Shown here piece after piece: positions 1 to 7,710 of a DNA stretch of 27,655 bases. The stretch comes from Bacillota bacterium. GTDB lineage: Bacteria; Bacillota; Clostridia; Christensenellales; UMGS416. The translations under genes and the position numbers were made by a program. Below the pieces are notes generated by a model. It was not told the DNA's origin and searched no databases. It was given only the letters and a program-made list of their open reading frames with translations. The stretch covers positions 1 through 27,655 of the forward strand of contig JAEYRA010000090.1 of assembly GCA_023409755.1 (NCBI GenBank), given 5' to 3'. Every line of letters starts with the position of its first letter. Positions within the stretch are counted from its first letter, which is position 1.

Positions 1-1019
1 GGCTCGGGCCGTTCCTCTTCAAAGGGCTTGGCCGCGGGCTTGCGGGCGGGTTGCTGGCGAACGATGCCGCTCTCGAACCCGGTGGCGATGACGGTGATGC
101 GGACCATGTCCTGCATCTCATCGTCGATGCCCGCACCGAAGATGATGTTGGCGTTGGGGTCCACCGACTTGGAGACGAGGGACGCGGCCTCTTCGATTTC
201 CATCAGCCCCAGCGTCACATCGCCGGTAATGTTGATGAGCACGGCCTTGGCACCTTCGATGGTTGTCTCCAGCAGGGGGCTGGAGATGGCCTGCTTGGCG
301 GCCTCCACGGCGCGGTTGTCGCCGGAGGCACGGCCGATGCCCATGTGGGCCAGGCCCTTTTCCTTCATCGTGGTGCGCACGTCGGCAAAATCGAGGTTGA
401 TGAGGCTGGGCATGGAAATGAGGTCGGAGATGCCCTGAATGCCCTGGCGCAGGATGTCATCAGCCACGCGGAAGGCCTCAATGAGCGAGGTGCCCTTGCC
501 CACCGCGCCCAGCAGGCGATCGTTGGGGATGACCACCAGCGTATCGACCCGGGGCTCCATCTCCTTGATGCCGCGCTCGGCGTTCTGCATGCGGGGCTTG
601 CCCTCAAAGCCGAAAGGCTTGGTGACAACACCGATGGTGAGGATACCCATCTCCCGGGCAACGTCGGCCACCACCGGCGCGGCGCCGGTGCCGGTGCCAC
701 CGCCCATGCCCGCGGTGATGAACACGAGGTCGGCTCCCTTCAGGTTCTGGGCGATCTCCTCGCGGCTCTCCTCAGCGGAGCGCTGGCCGATCTCCGGGTT
801 GGCCCCGGCCCCCAGGCCCTTGGTGATCTTCTCACCGATCTGGATCTTTTGATTGGCGCGGGACAGCAGCAATGCCTGCTTGTCGGTGTTCAGCGCGATG
901 AACTCCACGCCCTTGAGGCCGGACTCAATCATTCGGTTGACGGCGTTATTGCCCGCGCCGCCGACCCCGACCACCTTGATCTGGGCAAATTGAGCGGCAT
1001 CAATATCAAATTCCAACAC
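1..1019 (-). CDS. ftsZ: Cell division GTPase FtsZ (partial, 3' end outside window)
   Basis: FtsZ is the tubulin-like GTPase that polymerises into the Z ring at midcell. About 339 residues are visible. The N-terminal GTPase core has VGVGGAGNNAVNRM near residues 17-30, the tubulin signature GGGTGTG near 106-112, and the synergy-loop sequence NLDFADV, the N-x-D-x-x-D motif that completes the GTP site of the next subunit. The window cuts into a basic, proline-rich C-terminal linker, so the C-terminal peptide that binds FtsA is not seen. The start is GTG at 1019, eight bases after GGAGG (1028-1032); TTG at 1016 is the alternative. It lies 25 bases downstream of ftsA and is the last visible gene of the division cluster. 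Identification is secure. Confidence 0.97.
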   Translation of the reverse strand, partial: MLEFDIDAAQFAQIKVVGVGGAGNNAVNRMIESGLKGVEFIALNTDKQALLLSRANQKIQIGEKITKGLGAGANPEIGQRSAEESREEIAQNLKGADLVFITAGMGGGTGTGAAPVVADVAREMGILTIGVVTKPFGFEGKPRMQNAERGIKEMEPRVDTLVVIPNDRLLGAVGKGTSLIEAFRVADDILRQGIQGISDLISMPSLINLDFADVRTTMKEKGLAHMGIGRASGDNRAVEAAKQAISSPLLETTIEGAKAVLINITGDVTLGLMEIEEAASLVSKSVDPNANIIFGAGIDDEMQDMVRITVIATGFESGIVRQQPARKPAAKPFEEERPE

Positions 1020-1044
1020 GGTTTGTTCCTCCTCTTGCGTATAT

Positions 1045-2208
1045 CTAGAACATGTCTTTGATTCTTGCAATCAGGCTGCCCAACGTCAGGCGGTCCGACA
1101 ACACCTTCAGCGCGTAACACAGCACCCCGGCCGAAGCCGTGTAGGTGGGGCTGTTCAGGAACGGCGACGGGTGGGAATACACCTTCACCAGCTTCCCCAA
1201 AGCCGAACCCAGGATGTCCTTTGCCCCCTTCAAAAGGCTGAACCCACCGCCAGTCAGGTAGATGCCGGTGGAGTTGTCATAGGTGACGCCCAGGGTTTTG
1301 AGGGTGGCAACAACCTTTCTAGCCATCTCCCACACGCGGGCCTCGGCAATCTCCTGCACCTCAGCCAGGTCATCAAGGGCAGAACCCCGCCGCTCATCCA
1401 GCACTTCGCCGCGCTTCAGGCCCAGGGTAATCTGGCGTTTCCAGCGCTCGGCGTCCTCCAGCGTGGCATGGCGCACAACCGCGATGTCCTTGGTGATCGT
1501 ACCCCCGCCCATGGGCATGTTGTCGTGGAAGACCAGCCCGTCGCCCTCAGCCACCATGATATCCATGGAGTAATGGCCGACATCCAGCACGATGGCCGTG
1601 CGTCGAACTTCCTCCTGTGTGCGGATGAGATACCCCACCCCCACCGGGCCTGCGATGAAACCCATAACACCAATGCCCAGGTTGCTGAGGATGCGAGAGA
1701 CGTCTTGAATGAACGTATCCAGCGCCAGCACATGGGACACATAGGCCGTTACCGTGCCATTGCGTGCCCGTTCGCCCACCGGGGGCTGCGTCTTGGCCTG
1801 CCCGTCCAGGAGATATGCCACCGGGGTGCGGTGCAACGGCAGATACCCCGCCGGATGGGCGAAGTTGGCCGCGCTCTCCAGCAGGTTCTCCATGTCCTCG
1901 CGGGTCACAAGGCCATCACGACGCCGCAGGGCAACCTCTGCTTCGTTGAACACCACGCGGACGAAGTCGCCTGGAACGGCAACGTACACATCGCGGATGC
2001 GCCGGCCCGAAAGCCTCTCCGCCGTTCGCTTGGCGCTGAGGATGGCGTTGTCCAACCCATCGACGTCCAGCCATTCGTCATCCCGAAAACCGGCATACGG
2101 CTCCTGACCGGCACCGGTCACTACGAGCGCTCCCCGTTCGTCCAACCTGCCAACGACAACGGCTATTTTGGAAGTGCCAAAGTCAATGGCGGCGGCCAAT
2201 TGTGACAT
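1045..2208 (-). CDS. ftsA: Cell division protein FtsA, actin-like membrane tether
   Basis: FtsA is an actin-like ATPase that anchors FtsZ filaments to the membrane and recruits later division proteins. The product is 387 aa, shorter than the roughly 420 aa of E. coli FtsA. It has phosphate-1 DFGTSK (9-14), an SHS2/1C insertion around 73-155 and the adenosine motif LTGGG (318-322). The phosphate-2 loop reads LDVGHYSMD (208-216), where actin-like proteins usually have a Gly-Gly-Gly-Thr-type loop, so nucleotide handling may differ. The last residues (LGSLIARIKDMF) could form the short amphipathic membrane helix. I chose ATG 2208 because homology begins at MSQLAAAIDFGTSK and GGAAGGA lies upstream. 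The spacing is rather long, and an in-frame ATG at 2247 has no ribosome site. It is followed by ftsZ. Confidence 0.93.
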   Translation of the reverse strand: MSQLAAAIDFGTSKIAVVVGRLDERGALVVTGAGQEPYAGFRDDEWLDVDGLDNAILSAKRTAERLSGRRIRDVYVAVPGDFVRVVFNEAEVALRRRDGLVTREDMENLLESAANFAHPAGYLPLHRTPVAYLLDGQAKTQPPVGERARNGTVTAYVSHVLALDTFIQDVSRILSNLGIGVMGFIAGPVGVGYLIRTQEEVRRTAIVLDVGHYSMDIMVAEGDGLVFHDNMPMGGGTITKDIAVVRHATLEDAERWKRQITLGLKRGEVLDERRGSALDDLAEVQEIAEARVWEMARKVVATLKTLGVTYDNSTGIYLTGGGFSLLKGAKDILGSALGKLVKVYSHPSPFLNSPTYTASAGVLCYALKVLSDRLTLGSLIARIKDMF

Positions 2209-2274
2209 GATTGCAATGCATTCCTTCCACGCAGCATACATGCCCATCGTTGGACAGTACTCATAGTTGCAATA

Positions 2275-2280
2275 ATATTA
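2275..2280 (-). promoter_or_regulatory. Possible internal extended -10 promoter before ftsA
   Basis: The minus strand reads TGGTAATAT, a TGn-extended -10 hexamer (TAATAT), in a locally AT-rich gap of 109 bases between sbp and ftsA. No good -35 box is found 16-18 bases upstream. In B. subtilis ftsA-ftsZ also have promoters of their own, so an internal start here is plausible, but it is inferred from weak sequence evidence. Confidence 0.3.
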
Positions 2281-2317
2281 CCATATCTTGCGGCCGGAAG
2301 AAACTATTTTCTGCATT

Positions 2318-2686
2318 TTAGTCGTTGTGGGCCTGCTTTTGGGAGGTGTCTGGCAGGTGATGGAGCAAGATTTTCTGACCGTCATGCAGGATGCGTACTC
2401 CAAAGCAGACAACGGCAGCCAGGTCCAGCGGGGCATCGAGCCAATTGCCCAGCGCTGTCAGCCCCAAAGCCAGAACTGCGTTGACACCAAGGCTGCCCGA
2501 AAAGGCACGTAGGTTGAAGTGTCCCTCCCGCTGGGCGCGGGCTGCCCCCACAAAAGAACTGAGCAGCGCCAACGCCAGCACCACCGCGTAGGCCGACCAG
2601 GCAGCCGGAAGATCCACCGGCACCCACAGGCCCAACGCCAGCCCCAGGGCCAAACCGGCCAGACCATAGAGTACGGGCAAAAGCAT
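2318..2686 (-). CDS. sbp: Small basic protein (Sbp, DUF1290), membrane protein of the division cluster
   Basis: This 122-aa membrane protein has about three to four hydrophobic segments (roughly residues 1-23, 31-50, 68-85 and a weaker one near 88-98), followed by a polar tail with HDGQKILLHH. Size, hydrophobic pattern and position directly between DUF881 genes and ftsA fit the DUF1290 small basic protein family encoded beside division genes in Gram-positive bacteria. Its biochemical role is unknown. GGGAGG lies only three bases before ATG 2686, while an in-frame TTG two codons later (2680) has a better spacing of nine. The true start may therefore be 2680. It lies eight bases after the first-listed DUF881 gene and probably shares its transcript. 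Confidence 0.85.
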   Translation of the reverse strand: MLLPVLYGLAGLALGLALGLWVPVDLPAAWSAYAVVLALALLSSFVGAARAQREGHFNLRAFSGSLGVNAVLALGLTALGNWLDAPLDLAAVVCFGVRILHDGQKILLHHLPDTSQKQAHND

Positions 2687-2694
2687 CTCCCTCC

Positions 2695-3438
2695 CTATTT
2701 ATCAGCGTGGGCCGCGCGCTCAATGGCTTGGGTGCTGGCAGCGGCTGGCAGTTCAATGGCATCGCTGCGCTCGATGCGGAACACCAATCCCATGGCAATC
2801 ATCTCCTGATATACCTCAGCAGCCGACTGGCCATCGTGGCCCGTCAGTGCCCACTCCATGGTATCAGCATCCCCAACGGCCAAAACTTTAAACGGCGGCA
2901 CCAAGGGGATGTCCCGCACGTAGATGGCAGGTCCGCCGCAGTGTACCGCCATGGTGCTGGTCACCCGAACGCCATTGATGGAAATGCCCTGCGCCCCGGC
3001 GGATTTGAGAACATTCAGCACCCGGAGAATGTCCCGGTCGTGCACCAGAAACCAATTGACATCGGCCGTGTCGCCGGCGTTTCGCACCAAGTCGGGCGGT
3101 GCGTCGGCAATGGTGATGGACAGCCCTTCCCCGGCCAGCGGCCCGCTATCCCCCTTCGCCATCAGGCGCTCCAACTCGGACTGCGTGGCTGCGACCTGCG
3201 CCTGCAGGGCGTCCGCCTCCCCTTGCAGCGCTTGTAGGGTGTTGCGCTGGCGGTCACGTTCGTCCCGCAGGGTTTTCACAGTCGTCGTCAGGGTTTGTGC
3301 CTGGGCATGGGCCAGTACACGATCCTCCAGCGGGGTATGCAGCATGCCCTGAGCCAGCAGCGGCGACAACAACAGGACCAGCGCCCCCATCCCCACCAGC
3401 GCCGCGCCCTGCCGGGCCCAGGTGCGTAAAAGGCTCAT
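2695..3438 (-). CDS. DUF881 family membrane protein (second of a tandem pair in transcription order)
   Basis: The 247-aa product has an N-terminal membrane anchor (about 12-31), a predicted coiled coil rich in Gln, Leu, Glu and Ala (about 45-95), and a C-terminal DUF881 domain. The coiled coil contains TTTVKTLRDERDRQRNTL, and the domain carries GLSITIADAP, the core AGAQGISINGVRV and a final beta-rich segment. DUF881 proteins are found next to division genes in clostridia and actinobacteria; B. subtilis YlxW and YlxX are relatives. Their function is not established. ATG 3438 overlaps the stop codon of the preceding DUF881 gene by four bases (ATGA), so translation is probably coupled. It resembles its neighbour in architecture but is clearly diverged in sequence. 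Confidence 0.85.
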   Translation of the reverse strand: MSLLRTWARQGAALVGMGALVLLLSPLLAQGMLHTPLEDRVLAHAQAQTLTTTVKTLRDERDRQRNTLQALQGEADALQAQVAATQSELERLMAKGDSGPLAGEGLSITIADAPPDLVRNAGDTADVNWFLVHDRDILRVLNVLKSAGAQGISINGVRVTSTMAVHCGGPAIYVRDIPLVPPFKVLAVGDADTMEWALTGHDGQSAAEVYQEMIAMGLVFRIERSDAIELPAAASTQAIERAAHADK

Positions 3439-4133
3439 TGGTCCGCCGCGCCGTCGAGCAACGCGCCCTGGTATGCCGGAAGCGTCATGGAGGATGTCTG
3501 CGTGAGGGTGACGTCATAGAATTCACTGAGTTGATCAAATACACCGCCATAGAGACGCAAGGCCGTTTCCAGCCCGGCGGCGTCGCCCAGCGCCCGCACC
3601 TCATAGGGCATGGCGGTGGCGATATTGTTTACATTGACAAAATTGCCGGCCAGCCGAATGGCCGACCGGGAAATGAGCCGTTGTCCATTGATGGAGATGC
3701 CCTTGGCACCGGCGGCGTTGAGCTCATTGACCAGGACCAGCAACTCCTGGTCGGAGATGACGCGCACGATCTTCTTTTGGCCGCCGACAACGTAGGTGCG
3801 TGGGTTGATGGAAACGACAAGCCCCTGACCGGTAAGCTCTGTGAGGCCAGCCTGGCGGCGTACGGTGTCCATACTCTCGTTCAGGTTCTTCAGCGTGCCC
3901 TCGGCATCGGCCTTTTCCTGGCGCAGGGTATCTGATTTTTCTTGGATTTGGGCGAGCTCGGCCTGCAAGTCGGCCTTTTCCTCCTGCAAAGCGGTCAGGG
4001 TGTGCTGCACGCTCCCCTGCCCCCACAGCGATAGGCCGCCAGCCTGCCACACGCCGCGAGCCTGCATGGCCACCAGCACCCCCAACACCAGCCCCGCCAG
4101 CGCCATTGCTACCGCACTGCCCGCTTTCCGCAC
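3435..4133 (-). CDS. DUF881 family membrane protein (first of a tandem pair)
   Basis: The 232-aa product has one N-terminal transmembrane helix, a coiled coil (KADLQAELAQIQEKSDTLRQ region) and a DUF881 domain with GLVVSINPRTYV, AAGAKGISINGQRL and FVNVNNIATAMPYEV. The extracytoplasmic domain and the coiled coil suggest a scaffolding or regulatory role at the septum; this is inference, and no enzyme motif is visible. GTG 4133 is preferred because AGGAGG (4141-4146) sits seven bases upstream. The alternative ATG at 4151 overlaps the ftsQ stop by one base, adds six residues, and has only a weak ribosome site. The gene overlaps the next DUF881 gene by ATGA. Confidence 0.82.
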   Translation of the reverse strand: MRKAGSAVAMALAGLVLGVLVAMQARGVWQAGGLSLWGQGSVQHTLTALQEEKADLQAELAQIQEKSDTLRQEKADAEGTLKNLNESMDTVRRQAGLTELTGQGLVVSINPRTYVVGGQKKIVRVISDQELLVLVNELNAAGAKGISINGQRLISRSAIRLAGNFVNVNNIATAMPYEVRALGDAAGLETALRLYGGVFDQLSEFYDVTLTQTSSMTLPAYQGALLDGAADQ

Positions 4134-4150
4134 GCCCTTCCCTCCTGCCA

Positions 4151-5251
4151 TCAGGCAGGGAGATCACCCGCCTGTCCGCCATCGCTGCCGCCTTGGGCAT
4201 CAGGTTCATCCTGGCCCTCGTCGCCGCTTTGGTCGTCTTCCTGCCCGCCGGCATCATCGTTGTTGTCGTCCCCGCCGTTGTCGTCGTCCTTCTCGTCCGC
4301 ATCGCCGGTCACAGGCACCGACTCCTCCGAATAGACCGGGTCTCCGGTGCCGGTGATGTACAGCGTGCCCGAGGTATACCCCTTCTCCCGCAGTTCGGGC
4401 AGCGACAGCGCAATCCACCGCACCTTTTCTTCCAGGTCGGTCGCCTTGCCCAGCACAATGGCCAGCCCTTCGGATGTGAGAAGCCGGATGTCCTGGGTGT
4501 CCTGCAGGTTGATGTCGGTGATGTCCCCGGTTGCACCGCCCTTTTCCAGGGCCGTCAGCAGGGCCGTCAGCACTGAGAGCTTGTCCTCATCCACTCCCTG
4601 CAATTTCTTGCCGTTCACCGGGGGGTTAAGATCAAACCCGGTGATGAGCGGATACTGCCCGGCGGGCAGTTCGCTCGGCTGGTCCAGCACGTAGCCATAT
4701 TCGTCAATGATGGCATAAACACCCAGATACTGCACCGCACCATGGGGGGTGCGCTGGCGAACGACAATGGAAATTCTGTCCGGCAGAACGCGTTTTATAC
4801 TCTTAACCTCGAGCATCGGGTCGTTCTCTATGCTTCGCTTGGCCTGGCTGAGGCTCACCTGAAAGATGTTCTGGCCCTCCCGAATGCCGGAGTGGCTGAC
4901 AATTTCCTTGCTATCCACGGTGTCATTTCCGCTCACGGTGATCTTGCTCACCCGGAACACCCCCATGCCAATGACGACGGTGAACGCCAGCAGCAGCAAC
5001 AGCAACAGAAACCACAGCAGACCATAGCCACCTTGGCGGTGGGGCTTGCTGCGGTTGGGGCGGTAGTAACGGGGTTCCTCCTCCACTGGTTGCGCCTTTG
5101 CCGGGCGGGTCTGCCCGCGTTTGGCGCCTTCACGTGGTTCGCGCTCATCACGAGTCTCCCGGGCGGCCTGTCGCCCTTCCCGTGCCCGCTTCAGTTCGTC
5201 CATCTCCACCACGTTCTGCCGGCGGCTGGTGGCGTTGCTTCTCTTTTGCAT
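4151..5251 (-). CDS. ftsQ: Cell division protein FtsQ/DivIB with long acidic tail
   Basis: FtsQ/DivIB is a bitopic membrane protein that, with FtsL, regulates the FtsW-PBP septal synthase. The 366-aa product has a very basic cytoplasmic N-terminus (1-72), a leucine-rich transmembrane helix (about 77-98) and a POTRA domain starting VSKITVSGNDTVDSKEI (about 101-168). A beta domain follows to about 312. The last ~50 residues are almost only Asp, Glu, Gly, Asn and Gln, predicted to be a disordered extracytoplasmic tail. DivIB proteins often have variable tails, but this one is strikingly acidic. ATG 5251 has AGGAG upstream at long spacing (about 13). It begins 16 bases after the murA stop. Identification rests on POTRA domain, topology and position. 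Confidence 0.9.
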   Translation of the reverse strand: MQKRSNATSRRQNVVEMDELKRAREGRQAARETRDEREPREGAKRGQTRPAKAQPVEEEPRYYRPNRSKPHRQGGYGLLWFLLLLLLLAFTVVIGMGVFRVSKITVSGNDTVDSKEIVSHSGIREGQNIFQVSLSQAKRSIENDPMLEVKSIKRVLPDRISIVVRQRTPHGAVQYLGVYAIIDEYGYVLDQPSELPAGQYPLITGFDLNPPVNGKKLQGVDEDKLSVLTALLTALEKGGATGDITDINLQDTQDIRLLTSEGLAIVLGKATDLEEKVRWIALSLPELREKGYTSGTLYITGTGDPVYSEESVPVTGDADEKDDDNGGDDNNDDAGGQEDDQSGDEGQDEPDAQGGSDGGQAGDLPA

Positions 5252-5267
5252 CGTTTGTTGCGTTCTC

Positions 5268-6521
5268 CTACACTCGGGTGATGTCTGCGCCCAGCGCGTT
5301 CAAGTCCCGGTCAATGGCCTCGTAGCCCCGGTCGACGTAATGGCAGCCCTCCACAATCGTCTCACCCTCTGCCGCCAGCCCCGCCAGCACCAGCGCCGCG
5401 CCGGCACGCAGGTCGCCCGCGGTCACCAGGGTGCCGTGCAGCCGCTCCACCCCGTTGATGATGGCCATTCGGTCGATAATCGTCAGGTTCGCCCCCATGC
5501 GAACGAGTTCCGACGCATGGCGGAAGCGGTTTTCAAAGACGTTCTCCACCACCACGGTGGTACCGCTGCACACGGTGGACAGGGCAAAGAACTGGGCCTG
5601 CATATCGGTGGGGAAGCCCGGATAGGGCATGGTCTCCAGCCGTCGGACGGCATGGGGACGCCGGTCACATTGGATGCGCACGCTCTGGCAGCGAACGTCC
5701 AGCTCACAGCCCGCTTCCCGCAGCTTTGCCAGCACCGGCTGGATGTGGGGCGTCTCCACCGCGGTAAACTCAACGTCGCCTCGGGCCATCGCCACAGCCG
5801 TGAGATAGGTGCCCGCGACGATGCGATCGGTGGGAATGACATACTCCGCGCCGTGCAGCGCCGCCACTCCCTCAATCTCGATGGTGCTGGTGCCCGCTCC
5901 CGCAACCCGGCCGCCCATGGCGTTGAGGAACCCCTGCAGGGCCTCAATCTCCGGTTCTCGCGCAGCGTTGTGGATAACGGTACGTCCACGTGCCTTCACC
6001 GCGGCCATCATGATGTTCTCCGTCGCGCCGACGCTGGGGTAATCCAAGTGAACCGGTGCGCCTACGAGCAAGCTGGGGTGGCACACGATGTAGCCGCCCT
6101 GCTCCTCAATGTCAGCATTCAACACCTGCAGACCCTTCAGGTGCAGGTCGATGGGGCGAAGGCCGATCTCGCAGCCCCCGGGATAAGTAAACCGGGCCTG
6201 CCCAAACCGGCCAAGGATGGGGCCCAGCATGAAGATGGACGACCGCAGCTCCCGAGAGAGGTGATCGGGCATCTCCCATTGGCTTGCGCCTGACGCATCT
6301 ATGCGAATGGTGTGGTCTTGCACCATGACACGACAGCCAAGCCGCTGCAGGATACGCAGCATATTCTCCACATCCAGCAGCCGCGGGGCATTGTGCAGCA
6401 CAACTTCCTCGTTGGTCAAGATGGCTGCGGCCAGGATCGGCAAAATTGCATTTTTGCTCCCCCCGATCGCAATGCTTCCGGAGAGCGCTCGTTCGCCCCT
6501 GACAAGAAAGCTGCCCGACAT
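5268..6521 (-). CDS. murA: UDP-N-acetylglucosamine 1-carboxyvinyltransferase MurA
   Basis: MurA transfers enolpyruvate from PEP to UDP-GlcNAc, the first committed cytoplasmic step of peptidoglycan synthesis. The 417-aa product has the N-terminal GGSKNAILPILAAAIL motif, where Lys and Asn bind substrate. The active-site loop PGGCEIGLRPIDLHLKGL has its catalytic Cys at residue 117, equivalent to Cys115 of E. coli, so the enzyme should be fosfomycin-sensitive in principle. YVIPTDRIVAGTYL and the C-terminal HYVDRGYEAI segment are also typical. ATG 6521 is well supported by AGGAGG six bases upstream; a start six codons earlier lacks support. It lies between ftsW and ftsQ, where many Firmicutes carry murG. 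A second MurA copy elsewhere is common in Firmicutes. Confidence 0.96.
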   Translation of the reverse strand: MSGSFLVRGERALSGSIAIGGSKNAILPILAAAILTNEEVVLHNAPRLLDVENMLRILQRLGCRVMVQDHTIRIDASGASQWEMPDHLSRELRSSIFMLGPILGRFGQARFTYPGGCEIGLRPIDLHLKGLQVLNADIEEQGGYIVCHPSLLVGAPVHLDYPSVGATENIMMAAVKARGRTVIHNAAREPEIEALQGFLNAMGGRVAGAGTSTIEIEGVAALHGAEYVIPTDRIVAGTYLTAVAMARGDVEFTAVETPHIQPVLAKLREAGCELDVRCQSVRIQCDRRPHAVRRLETMPYPGFPTDMQAQFFALSTVCSGTTVVVENVFENRFRHASELVRMGANLTIIDRMAIINGVERLHGTLVTAGDLRAGAALVLAGLAAEGETIVEGCHYVDRGYEAIDRDLNALGADITRV

Positions 6522-6594
6522 GGCACACCTCCTGCACACTAGGATTCAATTGCAATGTATGCAGGCTTCCTCTTTTGGTGCGAAACCGGAATCG

Positions 6595-7710
6595 CTACGT
6601 CTTCACCGAATGACGGGAGACGTTGAGCAGCACCCCCACCGCCGCCATGAACACGACAAGTGACGTGTTGCCGTTGCTGATGAAGGGAAGAGGCACGCCC
6701 GTAGGCGGCATGGAGGACGTCACCACCAGGATGTTGATGAGGAACTGAATGCCGATAAGCGAGGTGATCCCCGCTGCCAGCAGCATGCCGTGCTCATCAG
6801 GCGCGCGGGCAGCCACCAGCATCCCCCGCCACACCAACGCCCAGAAGGCTGCCACCAGCAGAGCCATGCCCAGGAACCCGAACTCCTCCCCGATGATGGA
6901 GAGGATGAAGTCGCTCTCGGCGTAGGGCAGCCACAGCAGTTTCTGGCGGCTGTTGCCAAGGCCCACGCCAAAGAGACCGCCATTTCCAAGGGCATAAAGC
7001 GATTGGATGAGCTGATACCCGTCGCCCCGGGGATCCTTCCAAGGGTTCATGAAGATGAGAAGACGTTTCATGCGGTAGGACTCGGTGACGGTGAACAGCA
7101 CGCCCAGGGCCGTGCCGCCTGTGAGGAGTGCCAGGAACGGCCGCCAGTTGATGCCCGCCACTAAGAGCATCGCCAGGGCGATGAGTACCGTACTGAAGGC
7201 CATGGAGAGGTTCTTGCCGGCCAACACCAGCCCGGCGACGAGCCCCAGTACCAGCAGCGGCGCGCCAATGCCATGCATGAACTTCTTAAAGTTGCGGCTT
7301 CGGATTTCCTCCCCATGGTGGGAGATCCACCACGCGTAGAACAGGATGAGTGCGATACGCCCCAGCTCCGAGGGTTGGAACTGAATGGGGCCCACGGTGA
7401 TGAAACGGTTGACGTCGTTCTTGGACGGCATGAAGAGCACCGCCACCAAGAGCGCCACACTGATGCCCACGGCAGCAATGGGGATGAACCGGTTATTGAA
7501 AAAGCGCTGATAGGGAAAGAGGGACATGAGCCACAGTGCCCCCAGGCCGATGGCTGCGCCCAAGAGCTGCTTCATCAGGAATTTTGCGCCCTCCCCGCCG
7601 CTGGAAAGCGACAGGTAGTAGCTGGCCGAGAACACCATGACCAGCCCAAAGAGCATCAGCAGCACGGTGATGGCGAGGATGGCGTAATCCACGCCCTTCA
7701 TTTTCCCCAT
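6595..7710 (-). CDS. ftsW: SEDS peptidoglycan glycosyltransferase FtsW (SpoVE-like)
   Basis: FtsW polymerises lipid II at the septum together with a class B PBP. The 371-aa product is polytopic, with about ten hydrophobic helices. It carries the family blocks NPWKDPRGDGYQ (222-233), LPYAESDFILSIIGEEFG (261-278) and the C-terminal signature around SMPPTGVPLPFISNGNTS (333-350). Asp267 in the AESDF block matches the catalytic aspartate position of SEDS proteins (family knowledge: E. coli FtsW D297). ATG 7710 overlaps the murD TAA by one base. Its partner is probably the PASTA PBP encoded upstream in the same cluster. FtsW and the sporulation protein SpoVE are hard to separate by sequence; position favours the vegetative division role. 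Confidence 0.94.
   Translation of the reverse strand: MGKMKGVDYAILAITVLLMLFGLVMVFSASYYLSLSSGGEGAKFLMKQLLGAAIGLGALWLMSLFPYQRFFNNRFIPIAAVGISVALLVAVLFMPSKNDVNRFITVGPIQFQPSELGRIALILFYAWWISHHGEEIRSRNFKKFMHGIGAPLLVLGLVAGLVLAGKNLSMAFSTVLIALAMLLVAGINWRPFLALLTGGTALGVLFTVTESYRMKRLLIFMNPWKDPRGDGYQLIQSLYALGNGGLFGVGLGNSRQKLLWLPYAESDFILSIIGEEFGFLGMALLVAAFWALVWRGMLVAARAPDEHGMLLAAGITSLIGIQFLINILVVTSSMPPTGVPLPFISNGNTSLVVFMAAVGVLLNVSRHSVKT

Noticed and set aside
51..1061. Plus-strand open frame opposite ftsZ.
   Set aside because: The minus strand encodes unmistakable FtsZ; the plus frame has low-complexity sequence and no ribosome site.
1171..2205. Plus-strand open frame opposite ftsA.
   Set aside because: It is a mirror of FtsA codon structure without family similarity.
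4235..4300. GTC/GTT-rich low-complexity stretch.
   Set aside because: It encodes the acidic FtsQ tail; no independent repeat element is needed.
4990..5025. CAG-rich run that resembles a trinucleotide repeat.
   Set aside because: It is the antisense of leucine codons in the FtsQ transmembrane helix, explained by coding function.
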